A stretch of DNA of 27,761 bases from JBAYJY01 sp041664945 (lineage in GTDB: Bacteria > UBP15 > UBA6099), in contig JBAYJY010000048.1 of NCBI GenBank assembly GCA_041664945.1, forward strand, positions 1-27,761, given 5' to 3'. The notes below the pieces were generated by a model that saw only the letters and a program-made list of their open reading frames with translations, had not been told where the DNA came from and ran no database searches. Made by a program: the position numbers and the translations under genes. Shown here one piece after another: positions 15,538-23,802 of the stretch. Numbering within the stretch: position 1 is the stretch's first letter; the number at the start of each line of letters is the position of its first letter.

Positions 15538-16002
15538 TCGTTATCTCCGTTTAATCGTTTCATCGTCCGCGTTACGTATAACCAATTTAATAGCTAATTA
15601 TATAATACTACACTTACCCTTACAATTAATATCTAATAAATTCTAAATATTTATACATTATATGTCAAAATTTCTTAACGATCCTAAATTTTGCCGGTGA
15701 TTTCGCAAAGCCCAAGAGTCTTTAATTATTATTCCCCTTTAAACTCATCGAGCAGTTTGTTCTGTACGGATTCTGCCGCGAATTAACAAATCGTGATGCT
15801 GTACGGCAAAGTATCCGGCGAATATCTTCGATTTATCAAAGAGATGTGATAAAATTCCATATAGATTTTTGATTCACCTAATCGAGCAAGAATTGGAGGC
15901 GCTCTAACAAGTGTTCGAGACGGAATAAACGATATCCGCTGTTGGCGCATGGAATGCCGGATAAAAACGACAATAATCAGGCTGTTTGCCCTGGAGAAGT
16001 AT
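15538..16002. other. Intergenic region between divergent genes
   Basis: This 465-base, AT-rich stretch lies between the minus-strand export gene and the plus-strand membrane protein, so it should carry promoters for both. I see no clear consensus promoter or terminator. Near 15735-15785 the minus strand has a short coding-like piece without a start (AESVQNKLLDEFKGE, then stop), possibly a remnant. Confidence 0.4.
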
Positions 16003-17871
16003 ATGAAAAAAAACTGCCCGCCGCCGGCCTCCGCCCTATTGCGCTGCTGTTTAGCAGGCGTAATTCTGCTTTTTTTGATCGCGGCGGTCTATAATCAAGC
16101 CGATTCGAGCGCTGAAACGCAAAAATATGCGAACGCGGTATCGGCGAGCGCCGGCGTCGTGGAACAAACAGAGCAGGACATCTATTCAGGAACAGGCTAT
16201 CAAACATGGCAATCAGAGAAGCTTGGGAAGCATCAGTTCGGCTTTAAAAGATTTTTAGGGCTTATAGGCATTGTATTCGTGATGTTTTCCGTATTAGTTT
16301 ACGATGTTGCTTCGTACAAAAAGAGAGCCGGGCGGGATGAGAAAGCGCGCGGCGCCGTGGATTTGCTCGCTGGAACACCTGCGATGCGAAGCGCTTTCGA
16401 TCTTATCTTCGCCGCGTTCGTAATTTTGATTTTAATCTCGAAATTGAAAGACAGCCCGTGGGAAATGAGCGATCCGGCCGGCTATCAGTTTTATCCCGGC
16501 GCGATAAAAGGCGTATTCGGATATTTCAGCTATGTGATGGGAGACATCGGCCTGCCTGCGCTGCCGTACAGGGCGCTGCTGCCTCTGCTGGCGATACCGA
16601 AGAGCATGGCGTTAGCGCGTTGTTTTGCTTTTGCGATGGCCCTCGGAACTCTCGGCGCGACATACATTCTCGCGCGGCGCCACATACGCCCTCAACTTGC
16701 ATGGATAGCGCCTGTTCTGCTTTTTGGATACAGGATATTCAACTACGGCCTCGAGGATCTGCGCGGATACATGTTGTTTACTTTTTGCGTGGTTTTAAGC
16801 GTCTGCGCGTTCGAGTCGGCGATACGGCAGCCGCGACCTGGAGTTCTTTTTCTCTGGACCGCCGCGCACTTCATCGCGTTCATGTCAAACCCGCTGACTG
16901 TTTCAATTGCCGCGGGGCCGGCGTTCTACTACCTGTTCGCCGCGCGAAAAACGCTCGCGACTGAGGACAGGCGAATCGTGGATTTCCATTTCGCTGCAAT
17001 CGCCGCGGGAGCTGTCTGCTTCTTCCCGTTTATCTACAGAACCGTGGGCTTCTCGGTGCATCTCGTGCAGTACCCTCGAATTCCTTACATAGTGTTCCGC
17101 TTCCTGTCGTATTTTAACGCATTCTGGCTTGTGTGCGCGGTCATATTCTTAGCGGCGGCCGCTCATTTTAGAAAAGATTTTAGAGGCGCTTTATTTATGT
17201 CGGCTTCCGCCGGGACTGCGGCGACTCTGCTTATGTTCGCCCTCGAAATTCTCGGGCCGTACGAGCGATACTTCCTTTTCGTTATGCCTTTGAATTTTGT
17301 GTGCATTGGAATCCTTGCCGAAACCTGTTTGCGCGGACTTGAGACTCGCGGCTCGCGCGCGGCGGGTGTCGCGGCGACCGTTGTCGCGGTTATTTTCATA
17401 GCGGCGGCGGGATTGCGCTGGACGGAAAAGGCATTCTTAGAAACCGGCAACCACGCGAAGCTGATTCGCGCGATAACGCTGATCGACAAACGTGTGTCGG
17501 CTAAAAAAGAACCCGGCGAGCCAGTTTATATTTTCCCTTATGATTTTTTTTACTTCTATTTTATGGACGCAAACAAATTAAATATATACGAACGCAATCC
17601 GATTACTCGCGATGAATTCGGCATCACGTACAGATGGAGAAATCTGCCGTCCGGCGACGTGTTGCTGACAACTCGGAACTTGTTCTCAACGGCTCAGTTT
17701 TTTGCGAATCCTAACGAAATATTCAATGTTCCCTACTGGGCGGTCGTGAGCATCCAAAAAGGCGAAAAGGACCCGTTCGAGTCAATCAAAACCGATTGCG
17801 ACGTCTCCGAGTTTTACAGCGACATCGGTCTTATCATAAAGCATTGCAAACCCGCGGGCCGCCGCAAGTGA
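16003..17871 (+). CDS. Polytopic membrane protein, GT-C glycosyltransferase-like
   Basis: A protein of about 622 residues with roughly ten or more hydrophobic helices and a C-terminal soluble part (from about residue 500). An early loop contains WEMSDPAGYQFYPGAIKG, placed like the first-loop acidic motif of GT-C enzymes (PMT, ArnT), which use polyprenyl-phosphate sugars on the outer face of the membrane. A long periplasmic segment between the first two helices (about residues 33-80) is unusual. The start ATG 16003 has GGAG six bases upstream; the frame stays open 18 codons further up without such a site. It lies beside the polysaccharide export gene, supporting an envelope-sugar role. Family assignment is by topology and motif position only. 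Confidence 0.6.
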   Translation: MKKNCPPPASALLRCCLAGVILLFLIAAVYNQADSSAETQKYANAVSASAGVVEQTEQDIYSGTGYQTWQSEKLGKHQFGFKRFLGLIGIVFVMFSVLVYDVASYKKRAGRDEKARGAVDLLAGTPAMRSAFDLIFAAFVILILISKLKDSPWEMSDPAGYQFYPGAIKGVFGYFSYVMGDIGLPALPYRALLPLLAIPKSMALARCFAFAMALGTLGATYILARRHIRPQLAWIAPVLLFGYRIFNYGLEDLRGYMLFTFCVVLSVCAFESAIRQPRPGVLFLWTAAHFIAFMSNPLTVSIAAGPAFYYLFAARKTLATEDRRIVDFHFAAIAAGAVCFFPFIYRTVGFSVHLVQYPRIPYIVFRFLSYFNAFWLVCAVIFLAAAAHFRKDFRGALFMSASAGTAATLLMFALEILGPYERYFLFVMPLNFVCIGILAETCLRGLETRGSRAAGVAATVVAVIFIAAAGLRWTEKAFLETGNHAKLIRAITLIDKRVSAKKEPGEPVYIFPYDFFYFYFMDANKLNIYERNPITRDEFGITYRWRNLPSGDVLLTTRNLFSTAQFFANPNEIFNVPYWAVVSIQKGEKDPFESIKTDCDVSEFYSDIGLIIKHCKPAGRRK

Positions 17872-17934
17872 GAGGCGCCGAGCGATAATCATATTTCCCG
17901 TAAGGGGCGCAAGATTATTTTTATTTCTATATTT

Positions 17935-17963
17935 ATAGGGGATTAAGAATGTTAAAATATAAT
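17935..17963 (+). promoter_or_regulatory. Possible promoter for the RiPP operon
   Basis: A perfect TATAAT (17958-17963) lies 45 bases before the preferred PqqD start in an AT-rich patch between GC-rich genes. The -35 region is weak (TATAGG at 17935-17940 with 17 bases between). The position between the GT-C gene and the PqqD gene fits the head of an operon. Confidence 0.3.
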
Positions 17964-18007
17964 ATAGTTACATTTCTTTTTTGAACGCCGGGCATAAGGT
18001 GAAAGAT

Positions 18008-18292
18008 TTGAACAGCATAAAATGGAGTAGGCGGCCTCAGTTGATTGATCGTGAAATTGAGGGCGAAACCGTTCTGCTGGACTTAAAAAGCGGTGTTTAT
18101 TACAGCCTCAACGAAGTCGGTTCCGAGATTTGGCGCCTTCTCGCCGATAAAGCGACTGAAGAGGAACTTGTCGATGCGATCACCGCTAAATATGAAGTGG
18201 CTAAGGACGAAGCCGCGCGAGACGTAAGCGAACTTATAAAAGACCTGTCCGGCGAAGGATTGATAATAGGCGAGACCGGCCAAACCCCATGA
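18008..18292 (+). CDS. PqqD-like protein (RiPP recognition element)
   Basis: About 94 residues in the PqqD fold: W-S-R-R-P near the N-terminus, VLLDLKSGVYYSLNEVGSEI, WRLLADKATEEELVDAITAK and a C-terminal helix DVSELIKDLSGEGLI. Such proteins bind the leader of a precursor peptide and deliver it to modifying enzymes, especially radical SAM/SPASM proteins. I prefer the TTG at 18008, with AAGGTG six bases before it; the same frame also offers GTG 17999 and TTG 17981. The stop overlaps the start of the radical SAM gene (ATGA), so the two are coupled. This is the first gene of the peptide-modification operon. Confidence 0.85.
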   Translation: MNSIKWSRRPQLIDREIEGETVLLDLKSGVYYSLNEVGSEIWRLLADKATEEELVDAITAKYEVAKDEAARDVSELIKDLSGEGLIIGETGQTP

Positions 18293-19374
18293 AACAGGAA
18301 TCGCGGGAAACATTTTACAGGCAATACTCGGACGCGGCACGGCCTTTGCGCGTCCAGATCGAGACGACCCGGCGATGCAATCTCGATTGCGTCCACTGCG
18401 CGCTCGGCGGCAACCATGTGATGGCCGGCGAGATGGGCGCGCGCGACTACGAAAAGCTGATCCCGCAACTTCGGGCCGCCGGCGTTTTCAATGTTTATCT
18501 TACCGGCGGCGAATTCCTCGCCCACCCGGAAATCGATGAGATCCTAAACCTTTTTCTCGAAGCCGACTTCTGGCTTTCGCTCCAGACTAACGGAGTTCTT
18601 CTCAACAGCGGGCATGTCGATTTGTTTTTGCGGCATCCGGGGAAGGTCCGTTCCGTCACCATTAGTCTTTATGGCGCGACCGCCGAGGTCCACGAATCTG
18701 TAACGCGCTCGCCAGGCAGTTTCGAAAAAACACTTAACGCAATATCGATGCTTCTCGCAGCCGGCATCAGAGTCGAAGTGATAACGCTGCTGATGACGCT
18801 GAACCATCACGAACGCGAAGCGATCGAGCGGATGTGCGCGGACTGGGACGTCAAGCATCAGTTCAACTCCGTTCTCGTGCCCTGCAAAGACGGTTCGCCG
18901 GATCCGTTGCGCTACCGGCTACCGGATGAATTAATCCGCGACTTGCCCCGCCCTTGGGAGACTTTCACTTATAATTTTACAGATGGCGACCCGGCTGATT
19001 TCAAGTCTGAAAACACCATCGAAGCCTGGTGTTCCATGGCGCGCAGCACAGGCTATCTCGACTCGAACGGCAACCTGCTGCCTTGTTCCGTGCTTAACAT
19101 CCCGGCTGGCAATGTTCGCGAGACGCCGTTCGGCGAGATATGGTCTGATTCTCCAGTGTTCAAAAGAATTCGCGAACTGAAAATCAGCGAGTTCGAATGT
19201 TCGGGCTGCCGCCACTTTCCAACATGCAAGCCATGCCCCGGCTTAGCTTATATCGAGCACGGCGACATGTTCGCCGCGCCGCGCGAAATCTGCCGCATCG
19301 TCGAAATGTTCCTCGGCAAAAAGGAGGAAAATCATGAAGGAAAAGAAGCCTTACTCGAAACCAGCGCTTACTAA
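18289..19374 (+). CDS. Radical SAM/SPASM peptide maturase
   Basis: This 361-residue protein has the radical SAM motif C30-x3-C34-x2-C37 (CNLDCVHC), GGE-type motif LTGGEF (residues 71-76) and strand motifs of the barrel. The C-terminal SPASM domain has seven cysteines: 248, 266 (in GNLLPCSV), 304, 307, 313, 316 and 335, enough for two auxiliary [4Fe-4S] clusters. Relatives make thioether, C-C or other crosslinks in ribosomal peptides. It starts at the stop of the PqqD-like gene. Its last 18 residues (KKEENHEGKEALLETSAY) lie beyond the last cluster cysteine and overlap, in another frame, the start of the short peptide gene at 19334. The exact chemistry is not readable. Confidence 0.9.
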   Translation: MKQESRETFYRQYSDAARPLRVQIETTRRCNLDCVHCALGGNHVMAGEMGARDYEKLIPQLRAAGVFNVYLTGGEFLAHPEIDEILNLFLEADFWLSLQTNGVLLNSGHVDLFLRHPGKVRSVTISLYGATAEVHESVTRSPGSFEKTLNAISMLLAAGIRVEVITLLMTLNHHEREAIERMCADWDVKHQFNSVLVPCKDGSPDPLRYRLPDELIRDLPRPWETFTYNFTDGDPADFKSENTIEAWCSMARSTGYLDSNGNLLPCSVLNIPAGNVRETPFGEIWSDSPVFKRIRELKISEFECSGCRHFPTCKPCPGLAYIEHGDMFAAPREICRIVEMFLGKKEENHEGKEALLETSAY

Positions 19375-19447
19375 GTATGGAACGGTGAAGGACGTTTACA
19401 ACGGCCCGTCCTGCAAGGCGATTATGACGCAGTCGGCGGACAAATAA
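19334..19447 (+). CDS. Candidate RiPP precursor peptide, lasso-like leader, 37 residues
   Basis: This short gene encodes a 37-residue peptide beginning MKEKKPYSKPALTKYGTVKD. Tyr7, Pro10, Leu12, Tyr15 and Gly16 form Y-x-x-P-x-L-x-x-Y-G, the pattern in lasso-family leader peptides that a PqqD/B1-type RRE recognises. The remaining part (residues 21-37: V, Y, N, G, P, S, C, K, A, I, M, T, Q, S, A, D, K) is the likely core, with one Cys27 and several Ser/Thr. AAGGAGG six to seven bases before the ATG is the strongest ribosome site in this operon. It overlaps the end of the maturase gene by 41 bases. A chance open frame is unlikely given motif, ribosome site and place. The product and its modification are unknown. 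Confidence 0.75.
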   Translation: MKEKKPYSKPALTKYGTVKDVYNGPSCKAIMTQSADK

Positions 19448-19504
19448 AACAGTCTTCCGGCCCGCGGCCGACGCTTAATTGCGTTGACGCGTTTTCCTAA
19501 TTAA

Positions 19505-19523
19505 CCGCCGGCCGACCCGGCGG
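19505..19523 (+). promoter_or_regulatory. GC-rich hairpin after the precursor gene
   Basis: CCGCCGG (19505-19511) and CCGGCGG (19517-19523) form a perfect 7-bp stem with a 5-base loop; an overlapping second stem, GGCGCG with CGCGCC, follows. There is no T run, so it is not a standard terminator. It lies 57 bases after the precursor stop and could stabilise the precursor mRNA 3' end or partly stop transcription into the next genes. Confidence 0.45.
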
Positions 19524-19585
19524 CGCGCCGTTACGCGCCATCCATTCCGCTTGCCTTCCCGGCATGCCGCTCGCGCTCCCGACCA

Positions 19586-21145
19586 ATGAAAAAAATTGCG
19601 CTTGTAAATCCGCCTCACCCCAACAAAGGATGCGGCTATTTGCTCGGCGCCGGCTATATAGCCTCCGCTCTCAAGGCGTCCGGCCGCGAACATCTCATTT
19701 TCGATGAGCCGTGCTTTTCTTATCTCGACGGCGCGACGAAACTTATCGCAAAAATTCGCGATTCCCGCCCGGACGCCATCGGATTCACTCTCACCTCAAG
19801 CTCAACAGTCTATTGGGCATACGATTTCCTCAAAATGCTCAAAGACGCTCTGCCGCAAACGCCGGTCATCGCCGGCGGCCTGCACGCCACTCTGCTGCCA
19901 GCCGAAACTCTCGACGCAGGTTTCGATTTCGCCGTCATCGGCGATGGCGAGGAAACTTTCATTGAGCTGCTGAGACGAATTGAAATCGGAATTCCTCTCG
20001 ACGGTCTCGAAGGCGCTGCGTGGCGCGCTCAAGACGGCGGCTTAAACATCGCAGACGCGGCCTATATAAAATATCTGGACTCGCTCCCCTTCCCGGCCAA
20101 CAGATTCTATCTCGACCGCTCCGGCGAAAAACCGCGCCCATATCTAACACTGATTTTCAGCCGCGGCTGTTTCAGGACCTGCTCGTTCTGCGTCGAGCGC
20201 CGTCTCAACAGAGGCGTCCGTTTCCGCAGCGCGGATAATGTAATGGAAGAAATCGCCGACGCATGGAACCGATACGGAGTCAACACTTTGCATTTTGTAG
20301 ACTCCTCATTTCTCGAAGACAAAAAACGTGTGGTTGAATTGTGCGGCCGCCTTATCGAATTCAATCAGACAACATCTTTCTCATGGAAATGCCTCGCCCG
20401 CGCGGACCATCTCGAACCGGAACTTCTTTCAACAATGAAGCGGGCGGGTTGCGATGACATTTATATTGGAATGGAAAGCGCTGACGCGGAGACGCTAAAC
20501 AAAATAAGGAAGAACATATCGCCGGAAGATAACGAACGCGCGATCGCGCTTTGTCGCGAGGCTGGAATCCGGCCGCACGGCTACCTCATTGTCGGATTCC
20601 CTTGGGAGAACGAGAGCCACATCGCAAAGAGCGCCGATTTCAGAGACCGCCACAAGAGCGATCTGGACACGCTTTTCTTCGCCCCCGTTCCATATCCCGG
20701 CACCGAATTGTACGAAGAGTATCACGAGCGATACGGATTCACCGAATGGTGGCGACGCGAGAAGCCGGGTCCGATGGCGGCGCCTGGACGCCCTCTTCAC
20801 AAGTGGCTGCGCTGCTTCGATCCTTTTCTCGAACGTAACTTCTTCGGCTACAACGCCGCGGAATGGTCGCGCGTCTGCTCGTTTCTCTCTTCGCGCGAAA
20901 TCGAAACGGGCGGCCCAGGCATCAAAAAATCTCTCTACCGCCTTTTCCTCGGAATTCTCGAAAAAATATCCGCTGCGCTGGAATCCGTCTCGCCCCGCGC
21001 GGAACACACCCTAATGCCGCCGGCCTATCGCGCTTTTCAGTCGGCGACTAATCATTTCAAAAAACTTTCGCTTTCAGCCGCCGTCGGCGCAGACAGCCTT
21101 CCGGAATCATGGCAATCCGGCCGCGCCGGGACCGGCTTTGATTGA
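19586..21145 (+). CDS. B12-binding-domain radical SAM protein
   Basis: This 519-residue protein has an N-terminal cobalamin-binding-type Rossmann domain (about 1-135: IALVNPPHPNKGCGYLL, GFTLTSSSTVYWAYDF, PVIAGGLHATLLPAETL, VIGDGEETF), then a radical SAM domain with C195-x3-C199-x2-C202 (SRGCFRTCSFC), VDSSFLEDKKRV, YIGMESADAETLNKIRK and GYLIVGFPWEN. The C-terminal 150 residues are variable. Such enzymes methylate or rearrange unreactive carbons; some act in RiPP pathways. No good ribosome site precedes the ATG, in contrast to the precursor gene, so lower expression is expected. It is on the same strand after the peptide gene and is likely part of the operon. The substrate is unknown. Confidence 0.85.
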   Translation: MKKIALVNPPHPNKGCGYLLGAGYIASALKASGREHLIFDEPCFSYLDGATKLIAKIRDSRPDAIGFTLTSSSTVYWAYDFLKMLKDALPQTPVIAGGLHATLLPAETLDAGFDFAVIGDGEETFIELLRRIEIGIPLDGLEGAAWRAQDGGLNIADAAYIKYLDSLPFPANRFYLDRSGEKPRPYLTLIFSRGCFRTCSFCVERRLNRGVRFRSADNVMEEIADAWNRYGVNTLHFVDSSFLEDKKRVVELCGRLIEFNQTTSFSWKCLARADHLEPELLSTMKRAGCDDIYIGMESADAETLNKIRKNISPEDNERAIALCREAGIRPHGYLIVGFPWENESHIAKSADFRDRHKSDLDTLFFAPVPYPGTELYEEYHERYGFTEWWRREKPGPMAAPGRPLHKWLRCFDPFLERNFFGYNAAEWSRVCSFLSSREIETGGPGIKKSLYRLFLGILEKISAALESVSPRAEHTLMPPAYRAFQSATNHFKKLSLSAAVGADSLPESWQSGRAGTGFD

Positions 21146-21172
21146 TCAGATACTATTTTGAAAGGGCGCTTT

Positions 21173-22090
21173 GTGTCTGATACTGAACGATTTCATCTGA
21201 ATCTGTTAGGCGCCGGTTTCCTGATTGAGACCGACGAGCCGTCTTTGCTGACGGCTTGCCTCAATGCAAGCTATGGCTCAGCCTGCCGAAGCGCGGCGCC
21301 GGATTCGGGCCATGGATTTTCCACTCTTATTCTCAGGCACAAAGCGGCGAACAACTCAAACGGAACTGAACCGCTGGGGAGAGCCGTTGCGCTGGAAGGC
21401 GGCGACGGGAAGCATTCTCTATATTGGAATCGCCAAAAAGAGACCGGCTTTTCGCGACTGCCGCCAGTTTCTGACCCGGACGCGCTGCGGCTCGTTTTTG
21501 CCGCTCTCGCCGCCTTTGTTCATTCGGCGCTGAAGGAGAGAAACATATATTTCGCGCATGCGTCGGCCGCGGAATGGAACGGCGGCGCAATACTGTTCGC
21601 CGGCCCGAACGAATGCGGAAAGTCCACTTTGATGCGCGAACTGCTGCCTCGCGGCGCAAAATATCTCGCAGACGATGCGGCGCCTGTCGCGTTGAACGGC
21701 GGCAGACTCGAACTTCTGCCCAGCCCTGAAGTGATAAGCGCCGTCGGTCTCGGCGAGGATGCGGCTCGCTCCCTCATTGTGCTCGGATTCAGGCCCGGAC
21801 CGGACCCGCGCTTTTTTATGCCGCCCGCTTTTTCGCAGCCGGCGCCGGCGCGAGCGATTTTTTTTCCAGAGTTCGGCGAAAGCTTCTCCGGTCCGGTCTC
21901 ATTGACAAAGAAAGAGGCTATGCTGAAGATTTTAAAGTTAAACAAAACGCCTTTGTCCGACGGAGAGGGCGAGGGCTGGTTTAAGGCGGCGGCCGGGTTG
22001 GCGGAACAAGCTGTTTGCGCGCGGCTCGCATTCAGGCGCGGCGCTTTGTTTCCTATTGAGAAGGTAATAAATTTTTGTGACTGCATTTAA
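21173..22090 (+). CDS. HPr kinase/phosphorylase-like protein
   Basis: About 305 residues. The C-terminal half matches the HprK P-loop kinase fold: FAHASAAEWNGGAILFAGPN, Walker A GPNECGKST (about residues 144-152), and YLADDAAPVALN with the acidic pair after the loop, as in HprK. No HPr gene is near. HprK-like proteins sit in several RiPP clusters, and in the paeninodin lasso cluster a related kinase phosphorylates the C-terminal serine of the precursor. GTG 21173 is preferred because AAAGG lies upstream at good spacing; the frame extends to a TTG at 21158. It starts 27 bases after the radical SAM gene and overlaps the next gene by 14 bases. Confidence 0.75.
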   Translation: MSDTERFHLNLLGAGFLIETDEPSLLTACLNASYGSACRSAAPDSGHGFSTLILRHKAANNSNGTEPLGRAVALEGGDGKHSLYWNRQKETGFSRLPPVSDPDALRLVFAALAAFVHSALKERNIYFAHASAAEWNGGAILFAGPNECGKSTLMRELLPRGAKYLADDAAPVALNGGRLELLPSPEVISAVGLGEDAARSLIVLGFRPGPDPRFFMPPAFSQPAPARAIFFPEFGESFSGPVSLTKKEAMLKILKLNKTPLSDGEGEGWFKAAAGLAEQAVCARLAFRRGALFPIEKVINFCDCI

Positions 22091-23195
22091 ACGCTTAAAA
22101 ATCCTGATCGCTGTTCTTTCGGTCTGCGCCGCATTATTTAGCGCGCGCGCCGCATACGCTCAGGAAGCGCTGGTATTCGATTTCGAGACTGAGAAAGCCT
22201 TTGCGGAAGACTGGGCGGCGCCCGCTCTTACCGATTACGCCATTCGAGTCCTGAATTCGGAATCGACTTACAGCGCGATGCCGCGAGAGCGGCTGAAGCG
22301 GCTCGTTTCCCGCTGGCCGAACAGCAGGAAAAACAGCCTTTCCTTCGAAGCCAGCGATGCTATACGGCAACATATAGGAGCAAAATTCATAATCGAAGGG
22401 AGTCTGCGGCGCGACCGCTCCGGCTTTCAGTTCACGGGCTCTCTGGTCAACCCGGAGAGCGGGGCTGCCCGCGACCTGTCTTTTCAACAGAAAAATTTCG
22501 ATCTCGCCGCTATCCGGAAGCAATTGCGGCTAAACATTAAAAAAGCGATCGGATTAAAATTCACAGCCAATCCGGCGGCGCTTCTCGGAACTGTGAACGC
22601 CGACGCGTATCAGTCTTATTGGAAAGGCGTCCAGCGATATGAATCGGGCGACGCCGACAACGCGCTTGTGTTATTTGAACGCGCGGCGGAACGCGACCCG
22701 TCATACATTGAACCGACACTGATGATGGGACGCATTTTGCTGGACAAAGCTTTTTTCAGCAAGGCCGCCGAACAGTTCAAACGCGCCACAGACAAGTGGC
22801 CAGCGGACGCGCGCGGCCATTTCCTGCTCGGACTCACTTATTACCTGCAACGACAATCGGCTCCTGCCAGAACGGCCCTCTCAAAAGCCGCCGAACTCGA
22901 TCCGGACAATCCGGAAATACTCTACCAGCTCGGCCTGCTCGACAAGGATTCTTTCCGATACGCTGATGCTGTGGACGAACTTGAAAAGGCGGTGAAGCAA
23001 GACTCTTCGCTGACTGACGCTTGGTATCAACTCGCCTCCATGCACTCGAACGCGAAGCAGGAGGCAAAAACACTCGATTGCCTCGAAAAAGCAGCCGCAT
23101 GGGGAGGCCGCGAGGTGATAGCCAAAATACGTAATGACAACGATTTCTCATGGCTGCGCGGAGAGCGGCGATTCCAAATGATCGTCAACAAATAA
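22077..23195 (+). CDS. Secreted TolB-like/TPR protein
   Basis: A 372-residue exported protein: signal peptide (residues 1-28, ending AAYA), an N-terminal domain resembling the TolB/FlgO-like domain (ALVFDFETEKAFAEDWAAPA, IGAKFIIEGSLRRDRSGFQF, TGSLVNPESG) and then about five TPR repeats (from about residue 185: YQSYWKGVQRYESGDADNAL, LGLTYYLQRQSAPARTALSK, EILYQLGLLDKDSFRYADAV). It probably works in the periplasm as a binding platform. It starts with GTG inside the end of the kinase gene and is followed one base later by the lipoprotein gene, so it belongs to the operon. Its link to peptide handling is by position only. Confidence 0.75.
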   Translation: MTAFKRLKILIAVLSVCAALFSARAAYAQEALVFDFETEKAFAEDWAAPALTDYAIRVLNSESTYSAMPRERLKRLVSRWPNSRKNSLSFEASDAIRQHIGAKFIIEGSLRRDRSGFQFTGSLVNPESGAARDLSFQQKNFDLAAIRKQLRLNIKKAIGLKFTANPAALLGTVNADAYQSYWKGVQRYESGDADNALVLFERAAERDPSYIEPTLMMGRILLDKAFFSKAAEQFKRATDKWPADARGHFLLGLTYYLQRQSAPARTALSKAAELDPDNPEILYQLGLLDKDSFRYADAVDELEKAVKQDSSLTDAWYQLASMHSNAKQEAKTLDCLEKAAAWGGREVIAKIRNDNDFSWLRGERRFQMIVNK

Positions 23196-23196
23196 A

Positions 23197-23802
23197 ATGA
23201 AAACAAAATATCTGACAATCATTTTTCTCTGTTTATCCGTTGCGGTTCTTTTAGGTTGCGCGCGCGGGAGAACAAAGACCAGCGCCGGCTTGGCCCGCCC
23301 AGCCGGTTCCGACATCCGCGCGGATGTGGTCCGGAAAATTTCGAGCAGAGTGATCGGCGACATTCCCTCTACAGGACGGCTCGAAACTGTAAAAAAACGC
23401 GGCATTCTCCGCGTCGCGCTGCCTCCGCAGGAACCGCCATTCCAGTCGCTCGATCCGGCTATGAATCTGCCGGTCGGATTTAACACCGCGCTCGTTTCCG
23501 AGATAGCTCTTATTCTCGAGGTCAAACCTAATATTACTATCCTCGAACGGCAGCCCGATCTGAGCTCATATCCCACCGACTGGGCTGACAAATACGATCT
23601 GATTTTTTTGGACGGACCCGCCGGCGCATGCCCCCGAAATCAGGGCATTGCTTACTTTTATAACGGAGCCGCCGCCGGATGGAAAACTATCTGCGCCGCA
23701 GACCCGAACGCTGCGCTCTCTTCAGCAGTCAAGGAAATTCTTGTCTATCTGAACGAAACGGGAATCTTCGCGCAATTGTATAGGACACATGTCATCAAAT
23801 AA
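23197..23802 (+). CDS. Lipoprotein with partial family-3 solute-binding domain
   Basis: A 201-residue lipoprotein: signal peptide with lipobox V-L-L-G-C (Cys21), then from about residue 62 the family-3 solute-binding start RLETVKKRGILRVALPPQEP and P-V-G-F-N-T-A-L-V-S-E-I-A-L-I-L. The end (SSAVKEILVYLNETGIFAQL) also fits the family, but the middle is about 70 residues shorter than usual, so a lobe seems cut down. It is therefore more likely a sensor subunit than a transport receptor; no permease is nearby. It overlaps the histidine kinase gene by 14 bases. Confidence 0.7.
   Translation: MKTKYLTIIFLCLSVAVLLGCARGRTKTSAGLARPAGSDIRADVVRKISSRVIGDIPSTGRLETVKKRGILRVALPPQEPPFQSLDPAMNLPVGFNTALVSEIALILEVKPNITILERQPDLSSYPTDWADKYDLIFLDGPAGACPRNQGIAYFYNGAAAGWKTICAADPNAALSSAVKEILVYLNETGIFAQLYRTHVIK

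Noticed and set aside
18008..22090. A true lasso peptide cluster
   Set aside because: The leader motif and RRE fit, but no transglutaminase-like peptidase or asparagine-synthetase-like cyclase is present in the window, and radical SAM enzymes are.
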